DNA from: Hyphomicrobiales bacterium
GTDB lineage: Bacteria; Pseudomonadota; Alphaproteobacteria; Rhizobiales; Beijerinckiaceae
NCBI GenBank assembly: GCA_027483795.1
Contig: JAIXTT010000013.1
Coordinates: forward strand, 1 to 64,000
DNA: 64,000 nucleotides
Reading direction: 5' to 3'
The notes below the pieces were generated by a model that did no database searches, was not told where the DNA came from, and saw nothing but the letters and a program-made list of their open reading frames with translations. Shown here one piece after another: positions 26,592 through 35,209 of the stretch (position 1 is its first letter; every line of letters begins with the position of its first letter). The position numbers and the translations under genes were made by a program.

Positions 26592-27485
26592 ATGATCATC
26601 GAGAAGGAAGCCGACGTGACGTCCGCCGTGCTCGAGGCGGTCGACGGCTGCGGAGATGCCCGCCTGCGCGAGATCGCCGGGGCCTTCGTCCGCCATATGC
26701 ACGCCTTCATCCGGGAAGTCCGCCCGACCGAAGCCGAATTCGAACTCGGCGTGGAGTTCCTGAACAGGATCGGACGGGCGACGGACGACGCCCGCAACGA
26801 GGGCATCCTGTTCTCGGACGCGATCGGCGTCTCCACGCTCGTCTGTCTCATCAACAACGGTGCGGGCGGCGCGACGGAAACCGACGCGGCGCTGCTCGGC
26901 CCCTTCTGGCGGATGCATTCACCGCCGACGGCGAACGGCGGTTCCATCGTCCGCTGCCCGACGCCCGGTGCCGCCCTCTTCGCCGAATTCGCGGTTGCGG
27001 ATGCCGCAGGGCGGCCCGTCGAAGGCGCGGAAGTCGACGTCTGGCAGGCTTCACCCGCAGGCTTCTACGAGAACCAGGATTCCGAACAGGCCGACATGAA
27101 CCTTCGCGGCAAGTTCACTACGGACGCGCAAGGCAGGATCGCATTCCGCTCGGTGAAGCCCGCAGGCTATCCCGTGCCGACCGACGGCCCGGTCGGCGAC
27201 ATGCTGCGCGTCCAGAACAGACATCCCTATCGTCCCGCGCATCTCCATGTCCTGATCCACAAGCCCGGCTTCAGGACCCTCGTCACGCAGGTCTTCGTGG
27301 ACGGCGACGAGCATCTCGAGACCGACGTCGTGTTCGGCGTCACGCGTTCGCTCGTGGGCGATTTCCGTCGTCACGAGACCGGTGCGCCTCCCGCCGCCGA
27401 CGTCGCGGCTCCCTGGTTCACGCTCGCCCACCGCTTCGTGATCGAACCCGGCGAGGCGAAGCTGCCGCGCCCGCCGATCAAGTGA
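26592..27485 (+). CDS. Intradiol ring-cleavage dioxygenase (hydroxyquinol/catechol 1,2-dioxygenase type)
   Basis: A 297-residue non-heme Fe(III) dioxygenase. The N-terminal helical dimerisation domain (to ~110) is followed by the beta-sandwich catalytic domain. The four iron ligands are visible: Y159 (GFYENQD), Y193 (AGYPVP), H217 and H219 (RPAHLHV). The enzyme splits an aromatic diol or triol between the hydroxyls. Length and the LGPFWR region resemble hydroxyquinol 1,2-dioxygenases, which give maleylacetate, but no maleylacetate reductase is present in the window. It is the first gene of the 26-31 kb catabolic block. Confidence 0.9.
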   Translation: MIIEKEADVTSAVLEAVDGCGDARLREIAGAFVRHMHAFIREVRPTEAEFELGVEFLNRIGRATDDARNEGILFSDAIGVSTLVCLINNGAGGATETDAALLGPFWRMHSPPTANGGSIVRCPTPGAALFAEFAVADAAGRPVEGAEVDVWQASPAGFYENQDSEQADMNLRGKFTTDAQGRIAFRSVKPAGYPVPTDGPVGDMLRVQNRHPYRPAHLHVLIHKPGFRTLVTQVFVDGDEHLETDVVFGVTRSLVGDFRRHETGAPPAADVAAPWFTLAHRFVIEPGEAKLPRPPIK

Positions 27486-27490
27486 CCTCC

Positions 27491-27742
27491 ATGATCCGTC
27501 GTCTTCCCCATCGGTGGGGACCGATCCTGTTCGGCCTCATCCTGTCCGGCATCATGACCGCCGTCGTGAGCTTCGTCGCGACGCTCAACGCGGTCGGGTT
27601 CGTGCCCGATCTCGCCCTCCGTTGGGCGATCGCCTGGCCGATCTCCTGGGCGGTCGCGTTCCCCGTCATCCTGATGATGGGTCCCATGGTGCGGCGCGTG
27701 GTCTCGAACTGCATCGAGCCTCCCGGCGATCAACGGAATTGA
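27491..27742 (+). CDS. DUF2798 two-helix membrane protein
   Basis: An 83-residue membrane protein with two hydrophobic helices (about 11-33 and 43-66) matching DUF2798: GLILSGIMTAVVSFVATLNAVG, then RWAIAWPISWAVAFPVIL and PMVRRVV. Function is unknown. It begins within six bases of the dioxygenase stop; a GTG at 27482 overlaps that stop as GTGA and is an alternative start that would imply coupling. Confidence 0.82.
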   Translation: MIRRLPHRWGPILFGLILSGIMTAVVSFVATLNAVGFVPDLALRWAIAWPISWAVAFPVILMMGPMVRRVVSNCIEPPGDQRN

Positions 27743-27902
27743 GCGCAGTGCTGCGACTCCTTGTCTCGCCGCTCCGCGTTTTTTTCGTCCCGCCTGATCT
27801 TGAAATCGGTAGAAAAAACGAGAGGTTAGCCGCGGATCGCGGTGCGTCGGATCTCCGCGAACGAGAAACGGGCGAAAAGTCCGACATTCGGAGGGAACGG
27901 AA

Positions 27903-28979
27903 ATGACCAAGACGACGCGTCGCAGCTTCATCGCGGCGGGCGCCGCCGCGACGGCGCTGCCCCTGTTCAACATCAAGGCCTCGGCTCAGCAGACGCTGAC
28001 GGTTCAGATCGGGTCGAGCCACCCGGTCCAGAACATGTGGGTGTCGCAGATGAAGAACTTCTTCCAGCCGGAAGTGGACAAGTTCCTTCGCGACAACGGC
28101 AACAGCGTGAAGATCAACTGGCGCGAAGCCTATGGCGGCACGCTCTACAAGTTCCAGGACACGATGGAGGCGGTGCGCGACAACATCGTCGACATCGGCT
28201 ATGTCGGCGCGCTGTGGGAGGGCTCGACCATGCCCCTCCAGAACATCACCTATTTCACGCCCTTCTCGGGCGGCGACCACACGCTGATCGCCAACGTCTT
28301 CCAGGATCTCAACACGTCCAACGCGGCTCTGAAGGCGTCCTATGCGCGTCTGAAGCTCATGCCGCTCACCTCGCTGGTGACGGACACCTATCACCTGTGG
28401 ACGAACTTCCCGATCAAGTCGGTCGACGATCTGCGCAACAAGAAGATCTCGGCGCCCGGCACCTCGGCCAACTGGCTGCAGGGGACCGGCGCGACCCCGG
28501 TCGACGGCGCTCTGACGACCTACTACACCGACATCCAGACGGGCGTTTCGGAAGGCTGCATCTCCTTCTTCGTCGGCATTCTCCCGACCCGCGTCTATGA
28601 AGTGGCGAAATACGTGACCAAGGTCGACCTCGGCGCGATGTCGGTCGGCACCGTCTCCTGCAACCTCGACCGCTTCAACGCCTTCCCGAAGGTCGTTCAG
28701 GACGCGATGGTGCGGGTCGGCAAGGCCACGACGAAGGCGCATACCGACGACGTCAACGCCCGCATCGACGCGGCGGAGAAGGAGATGGCCGCCAAGGGCG
28801 CGATCATCACCACCCTTCCCGAAGCCGAGCGTCAGCGCTGGATCAAGGGACTTCCGAACCTCGGCAAGACCTGGGCGGACAGCTCGGGCGAAGGGTCTCG
28901 CGACCTGCTGAAGGGCTATTTCGCCGCGCTGCGCGCCGGCGGCGGCAAGCCTCCCCGTGATTGGTCGGCCGAAGCCTGA
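27903..28979 (+). CDS. dctP: TRAP transporter solute-binding subunit (DctP family), system 2
   Basis: A 358-residue periplasmic binding protein with a twin-arginine-like leader (TKTTRRSFIAAGAAATALP). The DctP fold is clear (IGSSHPVQNMW, YTDIQTGVSEGCISF). As in system 1, the pocket motif usually written DLKGLKIR is changed, here DLRNKKIS, so Ser183 replaces the conserved Arg. The two binding proteins are otherwise distant. GGAGGGAACGGAA precedes the ATG. A strong hairpin follows. Confidence 0.92.
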   Translation: MTKTTRRSFIAAGAAATALPLFNIKASAQQTLTVQIGSSHPVQNMWVSQMKNFFQPEVDKFLRDNGNSVKINWREAYGGTLYKFQDTMEAVRDNIVDIGYVGALWEGSTMPLQNITYFTPFSGGDHTLIANVFQDLNTSNAALKASYARLKLMPLTSLVTDTYHLWTNFPIKSVDDLRNKKISAPGTSANWLQGTGATPVDGALTTYYTDIQTGVSEGCISFFVGILPTRVYEVAKYVTKVDLGAMSVGTVSCNLDRFNAFPKVVQDAMVRVGKATTKAHTDDVNARIDAAEKEMAAKGAIITTLPEAERQRWIKGLPNLGKTWADSSGEGSRDLLKGYFAALRAGGGKPPRDWSAEA

Positions 28980-28993
28980 TCATCCCCGTCGGC

Positions 28994-29023
28994 ACGGGAG
29001 GGGCTGCGATCAGCCCCTCCCGT
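28994..29023 (+). terminator. Stem-loop after dctP (system 2)
   Basis: A perfect 13-bp stem (28994-29006 with 29011-29023) with a CGAT loop lies between dctP and dctQ. It has no T-run. It matches the position of the hairpin in system 1 and probably sets a high ratio of binding protein to membrane subunits. Confidence 0.65.
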
Positions 29024-29041
29024 CACCCCGAAAGTCATGTG

Positions 29042-29599
29042 ATGTCTGAAAACTCGGACCTCGCCGCCATCGAGAGCGGTGCACCGTCGGAAGCGCTCGG
29101 CGCGTTCGGCGGTTTCGTCAATGTGGTCGGGGCGATCGGAACCGTCTGGACCTTCCTTCTGATGTTCCTGATCGTGGCCGACGTGATCGGCCGCAGCTTT
29201 CTCTCCGCTCCGATCACCGGGGTCGCCGAGATCGCCGCGCATTCGATCGTGGCCATCGTCTTCCTGCAGCTGGCCGCAGGCATCCAGTCCAAGCGCATGA
29301 CCCGCGCGGACTTCCTGATCGAACGGATCACCAAGGCGTCGCCGAAGGCGGGCGCGGCACTGGAGGCGGGCTTCCTTCTGTTCGGTGCGGTCTCCCTTGC
29401 GCTGATCGCCTATGCGGGATGGCTGCCGACCGTGCGGGCCTATACGGGACGCGAATATTTCGGCGTTCAGGGCCTCTTCACGATCGTGACCTGGCCCGTT
29501 CGGGCCATCATCGTGTTCGGCGCGTCGCTCGGCGCCGTCGTTTTCGTCATTCAGGCCGTCGACGAGCTGAAGAAGCTCGCGTCCGGTCGGTCGGTCTGA
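29042..29599 (+). CDS. dctQ: TRAP transporter small membrane subunit (DctQ family), system 2
   Basis: A 185-residue protein with a ~25-residue soluble start and four membrane helices; LIVADVIGRSFLSAPI marks DctQ. It pairs with DctM. It is followed after 13 bases by dctM. Confidence 0.92.
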   Translation: MSENSDLAAIESGAPSEALGAFGGFVNVVGAIGTVWTFLLMFLIVADVIGRSFLSAPITGVAEIAAHSIVAIVFLQLAAGIQSKRMTRADFLIERITKASPKAGAALEAGFLLFGAVSLALIAYAGWLPTVRAYTGREYFGVQGLFTIVTWPVRAIIVFGASLGAVVFVIQAVDELKKLASGRSV

Positions 29600-29612
29600 T
29601 CGGGAGGCTGCA

Positions 29613-30938
29613 ATGGAACCCGTTACGATCGGCTTCATCCTCATCGCCGTCATGGTCCTGCTGATCGTGCTCGGCATGCATATCGGCATCGTGCTGATCA
29701 CGCTCGCGGGCGTCGGCGTCTATCTGATCCGCGACAATATCGACCTCGCCTTCCGCCTCACGGCCATCGCCACCTATTCCGGCATTCAGGACTATCTCTT
29801 CGCGACCATCCCGCTCTTCGTGCTGATGGGCCTGCTCGTCTCGATCTCCGACGTCGGCAAGGACACGTTCGACGTCGCGCAGGCGCTGCTCCGGCGTATC
29901 CGCGGCGGTCTCGGCATGGCGACGGTCGCCGCCAACGCCGTCTTCGCCGCCGTCACGGGCGTGTCGATCGCCTCCGCCGCGGTCTTCACCAAGGTCGCGG
30001 TGCCCGAGATGCGGCGCTACGGCTATACGATGCGCTTCGCTACGGGCACGGTGGCCGGGAGTTCCATTCTCGGCATGCTGATCCCGCCCTCGCTGTTGAT
30101 GATCATCTACGGCGTGCTGGCCGAAGTCTCGATCGGCAAGATGTTCATCGCCGGCGTGATTCCCGGCATCATGATCTCGCTCGGCTTCGCCGCGTTGATC
30201 TATTGCGCCGCCCGCTTCTATCCCTCCTTCGTGATGGTGGATCCGGCCGAGAGCGCCCGCAGAACGGCGGAAGATCCCGTGATGAGCGGGGCGGAAATGG
30301 CCGCGAAGTCGGTCCCGATCGCCGCGCTGGTCGTCCTGATTCTGGGCGGTCTCTACACGGGCATCTTCACGCCGACCGAAGCGGGCGGCGTCGGAGCCTT
30401 CGGCGCGCTCGCGATCGCGGTCGTCCGTCGGCGGCTCGATCTCGGCAAGCTGTGGCGCGTACTGACCGAAACGGGTCACGTTTCCGTCTCGATCCTGTTC
30501 CTGCTCGTCGCCGCCGGGCTCTATTCCCGCATGCTTTCGCTCGCGGGCGTCCCCAACGCGATCGGCGACTTCGTCGAGCATCTCGGCATGGGGGCCTACG
30601 GCTTCCTGCTGATCTACGTGATCATCATCCTCCTGCTCGGAATGATCCTCGACTCGTCGTCGATCCTTCTGATCATGGTGCCGATCGCGGCCCCGATCGC
30701 GCAGGAATTCGGCTTCGACCTGATCCATTTCGGCATCGTGACCATCATCGCCGTCGAAGCGGGTCTGCTGACGCCGCCCTTCGGGATTTCGGTCTTCACC
30801 GTCAAGGCGACATTGGCGGATCGAACGACGCGGATCGAGGAGATCTTCGCCGGCGCCATCCCCTTCGTCTTCGTGATGTTGGCGGCGCTTCTGCTGATCG
30901 CGATCTTCCCGCCTCTGGCGACCGCGCTCGTGAAGTGA
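29613..30938 (+). CDS. dctM: TRAP transporter large membrane subunit (DctM family), system 2
   Basis: A 441-residue, ~12-helix translocator. It shows GVSIASAAVFTKVAVPEM, LGMLIPPSLLMIIYG, GIFTPTEAGGVGAFGA and VEAGLLTPPFGISVF. It ends the dctPQM set that follows the dioxygenase gene, so the transported solute may feed that ring-cleavage pathway. GGGAGGCTGCA precedes the ATG. Confidence 0.94.
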   Translation: MEPVTIGFILIAVMVLLIVLGMHIGIVLITLAGVGVYLIRDNIDLAFRLTAIATYSGIQDYLFATIPLFVLMGLLVSISDVGKDTFDVAQALLRRIRGGLGMATVAANAVFAAVTGVSIASAAVFTKVAVPEMRRYGYTMRFATGTVAGSSILGMLIPPSLLMIIYGVLAEVSIGKMFIAGVIPGIMISLGFAALIYCAARFYPSFVMVDPAESARRTAEDPVMSGAEMAAKSVPIAALVVLILGGLYTGIFTPTEAGGVGAFGALAIAVVRRRLDLGKLWRVLTETGHVSVSILFLLVAAGLYSRMLSLAGVPNAIGDFVEHLGMGAYGFLLIYVIIILLLGMILDSSSILLIMVPIAAPIAQEFGFDLIHFGIVTIIAVEAGLLTPPFGISVFTVKATLADRTTRIEEIFAGAIPFVFVMLAALLLIAIFPPLATALVK

Positions 30939-31033
30939 CGGGCCGGAAATCGTGACCCCGATGACCACGGAGTTCGTGCATCGGGGTCTTCCCTTCCGCA
31001 TCCCGGCCCTGAACCCCTCGAGGAGCCCGTCCC

Positions 31034-31321
31034 ATGTTGTTCGTGATCCATGCCGTCGACCGTCCCGGCGCTCTCGAGACGCGGCTCGCGCATTACGAGG
31101 CGCATAAGGCGTTTCTCGCCGACACGTCGGCTTACGGCGTTCGGATCGTGATGTCGGGACCGCTCGTCGCGGACGACGGCGCCACCGCGATCGGCTCGCA
31201 TTTCGTGGTCGAGGCGGCGGATCGGGCGACGGTCGTCGCCTTCAACCGTGCCGACCCGTTCCATGCGGCGGGGATCTGGGCCGAAATCTCGATCCGCGGC
31301 TTCCTCAGGCGTCAGGGCTGA
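31034..31321 (+). CDS. YciI-family protein
   Basis: A 95-residue dimeric ferredoxin-like protein (MLFVIHAVDRPGALETRLAH, then GPLVADDG, VEAADRATVVAFNRADPFHAAG). YciI proteins are small, with a putative His/Asp active site; some act in aromatic catabolism (muconolactone isomerase-like). It follows dctM by 95 bases and converges with the flavin monooxygenase gene at 12 bases. Confidence 0.88.
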   Translation: MLFVIHAVDRPGALETRLAHYEAHKAFLADTSAYGVRIVMSGPLVADDGATAIGSHFVVEAADRATVVAFNRADPFHAAGIWAEISIRGFLRRQG

Positions 31322-31333
31322 CCCCGCCGCGGA

Positions 31334-32587
31334 TCACGCGCCGGAAACGGCGCGCTTCTCCTCCGTCGGCTCGCCGCCCGTCATGAAGTCGAGCACCGCG
31401 GTCTCGACCATGACCCGCATGGGCTCGGCATTGGCCAGCGCGTAGCTGCGCTCCGCCTCCGAGGCGAATTCCCGCTTGATGTAGGAGCCCAACCGCCTGA
31501 CATGGGCGACGAAGGCCGCCCCGATCGGCCGACGTTCGGCGTCGAAGGCGCGGAGCGCTCCGATCACGTCCTCTCCCCCGCCGACATGGCGGGCGATCGC
31601 TTCCGCATCCTGAGCCGCCTTGACGACGCCCGCGCCGACATGCGGGCGCACGACGAAGGCGGCGTCGCCGATGATGCAGGCGCGGCCGACGGCCATGGTC
31701 GGGGCTTCGAAATCGTAGATCGGCTGGAAGAAGGGCTGATCGATGATCCGGATCGCTTCCCGGAACTGCGGCGGAAGCGTCCGCTCGGCGATGTCCCGCA
31801 TCTCGGCGATCACGCTCCGGGAGATCAGGGGAGGGGGGATCGAGACCGAATGCTCGTGCCCCGTGTCGTCGGTGAGGAAACGACGCAGCTGCTCCGCGGT
31901 CGTCGGGCGGTACCAGACGATGTTCCAGCTGCGATGGCCGGGACGAAGATCGTTTCCGGGGCCCGCCGCGGGATAGCCGATGATCTGCTCGCCGGGCGGC
32001 AGGTGAAAGGCGAAGGTGTCGAAGACGTCGCGCCGGAACTCCGGCGTGAAGCGGGCTTCGTCCGCGAGGCCGCGCCAGCCGACATAACCCGCAAAAACGG
32101 GCTTCGCCTCCGGCGTCAGGACGCCCCGGACCTGCGAACGGAAACCGTCCGCGCCCACGAGGAGGTCGCCCGTCGCGCTCGTGCCGTCGGCGAAGCGCGC
32201 GGTGATCGAATGCGCATCCTGCTCGAAGGAGACGAACTCCTTGCCGAGCTCGTAGATGTCCTTGGGAAGAACCTCGTTGAGGATCTCGAACAGCCGGTTC
32301 CAGGAGGTCGAGATCTGTCGGCGCGGGTGCTCCGCGAAGACCTCGCCCTGCGCGTCGATCGCGATGCGCTTCTCGATCGGAACGCCGAGATCGGACTCGG
32401 CCGCGCGGCCGAGATCGGCGAGCGCCTGCCTGAGTTCCGGATGGGTGACGATGCCGGCGCCGCGCCCGACCAGCGGGACGGAGGAGCGCTCGAAGATCCG
32501 AACGTCCCAGCCCAGACGGCGCAGATACAGGGCGGAAAAGACCCCGCCCATCGATCCGCCGACGACGATCGCCTTCCTGCCCGCCAT
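31334..32587 (-). CDS. FAD-dependent aromatic hydroxylase (2,6-dihydroxypyridine 3-monooxygenase-like)
   Basis: A 417-residue class A flavoprotein monooxygenase. The Rossmann motif is VVGGSMGGVFSALYLRRLGWDVRIFER at the N-terminus, the DG motif is LLVGADGFRSQVR, and the GD motif is ACIIGDAAFVVRPHVGAGVVKAAQDA. GRGAGIVTHPEL resembles 2,6-dihydroxypyridine hydroxylases, so an N-heteroaromatic or phenolic substrate is likely. The product could be a polyhydroxylated ring for the intradiol dioxygenase 4 kb away, although the two are in opposite directions. A TTATC-N4-GATAA palindrome lies 20 bases upstream. Confidence 0.88.
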   Translation of the reverse strand: MAGRKAIVVGGSMGGVFSALYLRRLGWDVRIFERSSVPLVGRGAGIVTHPELRQALADLGRAAESDLGVPIEKRIAIDAQGEVFAEHPRRQISTSWNRLFEILNEVLPKDIYELGKEFVSFEQDAHSITARFADGTSATGDLLVGADGFRSQVRGVLTPEAKPVFAGYVGWRGLADEARFTPEFRRDVFDTFAFHLPPGEQIIGYPAAGPGNDLRPGHRSWNIVWYRPTTAEQLRRFLTDDTGHEHSVSIPPPLISRSVIAEMRDIAERTLPPQFREAIRIIDQPFFQPIYDFEAPTMAVGRACIIGDAAFVVRPHVGAGVVKAAQDAEAIARHVGGGEDVIGALRAFDAERRPIGAAFVAHVRRLGSYIKREFASEAERSYALANAEPMRVMVETAVLDFMTGGEPTEEKRAVSGA

Positions 32588-32923
32588 CTCGTTCCCCCTC
32601 AAGCAATTTATCAGACGATAATTAACGGATCGGCGACGGAAGACAAGAGACGTCGCGCGCCTTCGTCCGGCGGACATGGGCGAACGGCGTCGATTCGGAA
32701 AAGACCCCGTCCGAAAGCCGATCGGGAGGCGCTCCGGGCTTCCGTCGCTCGTTCCTCAAGAAACGTCAACACCGTTTCCTTCCGTCAAGGCGACGATCGG
32801 TATCGGGCCGCCGTCCCCGGATCCGAACCTTCGCCGCCCTTGCATGCCGCATTCCCGATCGACCTTCGCCGGACATGGCCGCGACTGCGGTCGGCGCGAC
32901 GACGACGAAAAGGGATCGGCCGG
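32588..32923. other. Non-coding gap between flavin monooxygenase and GH16 genes
   Basis: These 336 bases hold one candidate operator near the monooxygenase start (32608-32621) and otherwise no supported gene, terminator or repeat. The GH16 promoter must lie here, but no clear -35/-10 pair is visible. Confidence 0.6.
32608..32621. promoter_or_regulatory. Candidate operator TTATC-AGAC-GATAA
   Basis: A 5-bp perfect inverted repeat with a 4-base spacer lies 20 bases upstream of the monooxygenase start. The same arms and spacing recur at 39566-39579 and, with one mismatch, at 39505-39518 before the ABC importer. The regulator is not encoded nearby. Confidence 0.6.
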
Positions 32924-35137
32924 ATGACCATTCTTTCGACCACAGCCAATGCGCCCCGCGCCGGGATGCTGCTCAGCTTCGCGCAGGAATTCTCGACGGG
33001 TCTTCTTCCCGATGCACCGGGCGAGGCCGTCTGGAACACCACCTTCCCCGGCAATATCCGCTGGCTCGGGACGAACGGCGAGAAGCAGATCTATCTCGAC
33101 CGCGACTTCCGCGGCGCGGACGGCACCGATGCCGGCGTGAATCCGTTCGCGCTCGCGGACGGTTCGCTGAAGATCACCGCGAACCGGACCCCCGCGGCGG
33201 AACTCGCCAACGTCTACGACCGGCCCTACACGTCCGGCATGATCAATTCGGCCAAGAACGCCGAATTCAAATACGGCTACATCGAATTCCGCGCCGATTT
33301 CCCGGCGGGCAAGGGGCTCTGGCCCGCGCTCTGGCTGCGCAGTTCCGACTCCTCGGTCCAGAGCGAGATCGACGTCGTCGAGTTCCTCGGCCATCTGCCG
33401 AATTCGCTCTTCCAGACCGTCCACACCTCGGACGGGGTGGTGCATAAAGTGGTTCGCCAGACCGTGACGGACCTCTCCGTCGGGATGCATACCTACGGCG
33501 TCGATTGGCAACCCGACCGGATCACCTTCCATCTCGACGGCAAGGCCATGGGCTCCATGGCGACGCCCGCAAGCACCAAGATCCCGATGTATCTCATCGC
33601 CAATATGGCGGTCGGCGGGACTTGGCCGGGGGATCCGGATTCGACCACCCGCTTTCCCGCGGAGATGAAGCTCGATTATGTGCGCGTCTGGCAGGACGCC
33701 GCGGTGCTCGCGGCCAAGACCGTCACGGGCGGCGCGGCGGGTGAATTGCTCAGCGGCAATGACGGCAACGACGTCGTCTACGGCAACGGCGGCAACGACA
33801 CGATCTTCGGTGCCAACGGCAATGACAGGCTGTTCGGCGGCGCCGGTTCCGACCGCATCCTCGGCGGCGGCGGCAACGACACGATCGACGGCGGCGGCGG
33901 AACCGACTTTCTCGCGGGCGGCATCGGCGACGACACCTATGTGATCAACGCGTCCGGCGCGACGATCCATGAGACGACGACGGGAGGCATCGATACGGTC
34001 ACGACCGTGTTTTCCTCTTTCACGCTCACGGCGCCCCTCGAAAATCTCGTCTTCAAGGGCACGGGGAGTTTTCGCGGAGTCGGCAACGCTTCCGCCAATG
34101 CGATCACCGGCGGTGCCGGAGCCGACACGCTGATCGCGAGCGGCGGCGGCGATCGGGTCGACGGCGGCGCGGGCAACGACAACATCGATGCGGGATCCGG
34201 AAACGACGTTCTGATCGGCGGGTTCGGCAACGACGTGCTGCGCGGCGGCGACGGCGCGGACCGGTTCCTTCTGCGGGCCGGCGAGACCGGGGCCGACACG
34301 ATCAAGGATTTCGCCCTCGGGCAGGATCGGATCGACGTCTCCGCGCTCGGCATCACCTCGCTTGCGCAGGCGCTCGCCGGTTCCACCGCGACCAAGCTCG
34401 TCTTCGGCGGCCAGAGCGTGGTGCTCGAGAACCTGTCCACGAAGAGCCTCACGGCTTCCAACTTCGTCTTCGCCGGCGGCTCCGCCGCTCTCCGGACGAC
34501 CGCGCTCGCGACGACGTCCGAAACCTCGGCCCCGATCGTCGAAGGCCCGACGGCCGATCGACTCGTCGGCGGCGCCGGCAACGACGTCCATCGTGTCGAT
34601 CACGTCGGCGACGTCATCGTCGAGGGTGCGGCCGGCGGATACGACAGGGTCGAGACCACGTTGTCGGAATTCACTTTGAGCGCCCAGCTCGAAGCCCTGA
34701 CCTATACGGGTACGGAAACGTTCCGGGGCGTCGGCAACGGCGGCGACAACAGGATGATCTCGCAAGGCGGCGACGCCGTTCTCATCGGAGGCGCGGGTCG
34801 GGATACGCTGACGGGCAGCGCCGGCGACGACCGTCTGACGGGCGGCACGGGCGACGACGTGCTCATCGGAGGCGGCGGGTTCGACATGCTTTCGGGCGGA
34901 GACGGTTCCGACGCCTTCGTCTTCAGGGCCCAAGCTCCCGGCCGCATGCTCGTCACCGATTTCGAGGCGGGCGTCGACACGCTCGACCTTCGCGGGCTCG
35001 GCGCGACCTCCTTCGGGGACCTGCTCGCCCATGCGGTACAGGACGGTTCGTCGGTCGTGATCACGCAGGGCGATCATTCGGTCGCGCTCCGGCACGTCGC
35101 TCTCTCTGCCCTGCAGGCTTCGGACTTCACGTTCTGA
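32924..35137 (+). CDS. GH16 endo-beta-glycanase with RTX calcium-binding repeats (ExsH/PlyB-like)
   Basis: A 737-residue secreted enzyme. Residues ~15-262 are a GH16 domain with the catalytic sequence E148-I-D150-V-V-E153. From ~267 come three groups of RTX nonapeptides (GGxGxDxUx, e.g. GGNGNDTIFG-type at 267-336, ~390-470 and ~540-665), separated by beta-rich linkers (SSFTLTAPLENLVFKGTG and SEFTLSAQLEALTYTGTE) that repeat each other. There is no N-terminal signal; the Asp/Phe-rich C-terminus (ASDFTF) is the usual type I secretion end. The closest known type is rhizobial ExsH/PlyB, which trims exopolysaccharide. No PrsDE-like exporter is in the window. Confidence 0.9.
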   Translation: MTILSTTANAPRAGMLLSFAQEFSTGLLPDAPGEAVWNTTFPGNIRWLGTNGEKQIYLDRDFRGADGTDAGVNPFALADGSLKITANRTPAAELANVYDRPYTSGMINSAKNAEFKYGYIEFRADFPAGKGLWPALWLRSSDSSVQSEIDVVEFLGHLPNSLFQTVHTSDGVVHKVVRQTVTDLSVGMHTYGVDWQPDRITFHLDGKAMGSMATPASTKIPMYLIANMAVGGTWPGDPDSTTRFPAEMKLDYVRVWQDAAVLAAKTVTGGAAGELLSGNDGNDVVYGNGGNDTIFGANGNDRLFGGAGSDRILGGGGNDTIDGGGGTDFLAGGIGDDTYVINASGATIHETTTGGIDTVTTVFSSFTLTAPLENLVFKGTGSFRGVGNASANAITGGAGADTLIASGGGDRVDGGAGNDNIDAGSGNDVLIGGFGNDVLRGGDGADRFLLRAGETGADTIKDFALGQDRIDVSALGITSLAQALAGSTATKLVFGGQSVVLENLSTKSLTASNFVFAGGSAALRTTALATTSETSAPIVEGPTADRLVGGAGNDVHRVDHVGDVIVEGAAGGYDRVETTLSEFTLSAQLEALTYTGTETFRGVGNGGDNRMISQGGDAVLIGGAGRDTLTGSAGDDRLTGGTGDDVLIGGGGFDMLSGGDGSDAFVFRAQAPGRMLVTDFEAGVDTLDLRGLGATSFGDLLAHAVQDGSSVVITQGDHSVALRHVALSALQASDFTF

Positions 35138-35178
35138 GGATCGTGCCGCTTGCCGCGGCGGCGGCATGCGACGATGAT

Positions 35179-35199
35179 CCCCCGCGATCGAAGCGGGGG
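35179..35199 (+). terminator. Stem-loop after the GH16 gene
   Basis: A 7-bp stem CCCCCGC/GCGGGGG with a 7-base loop has no T-run. It overlaps the G-rich stretch that may serve as ribosome site for the next gene, so it may instead modulate that gene's translation. Confidence 0.4.
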
Positions 35200-35209
35200 G
35201 ACGAACGAC

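Noticed and set aside
27774-27790. T-run near 27780 as a terminator before dctP of system 2
   Set aside because: The T-run has no convincing GC stem directly in front of it.
33721-34920. Gly/Asp-rich repeats in the GH16 gene as a separate RTX toxin
   Set aside because: They are in frame with the GH16 domain and no lytic domain is present, so they are the secretion and calcium-binding part of the glycanase.
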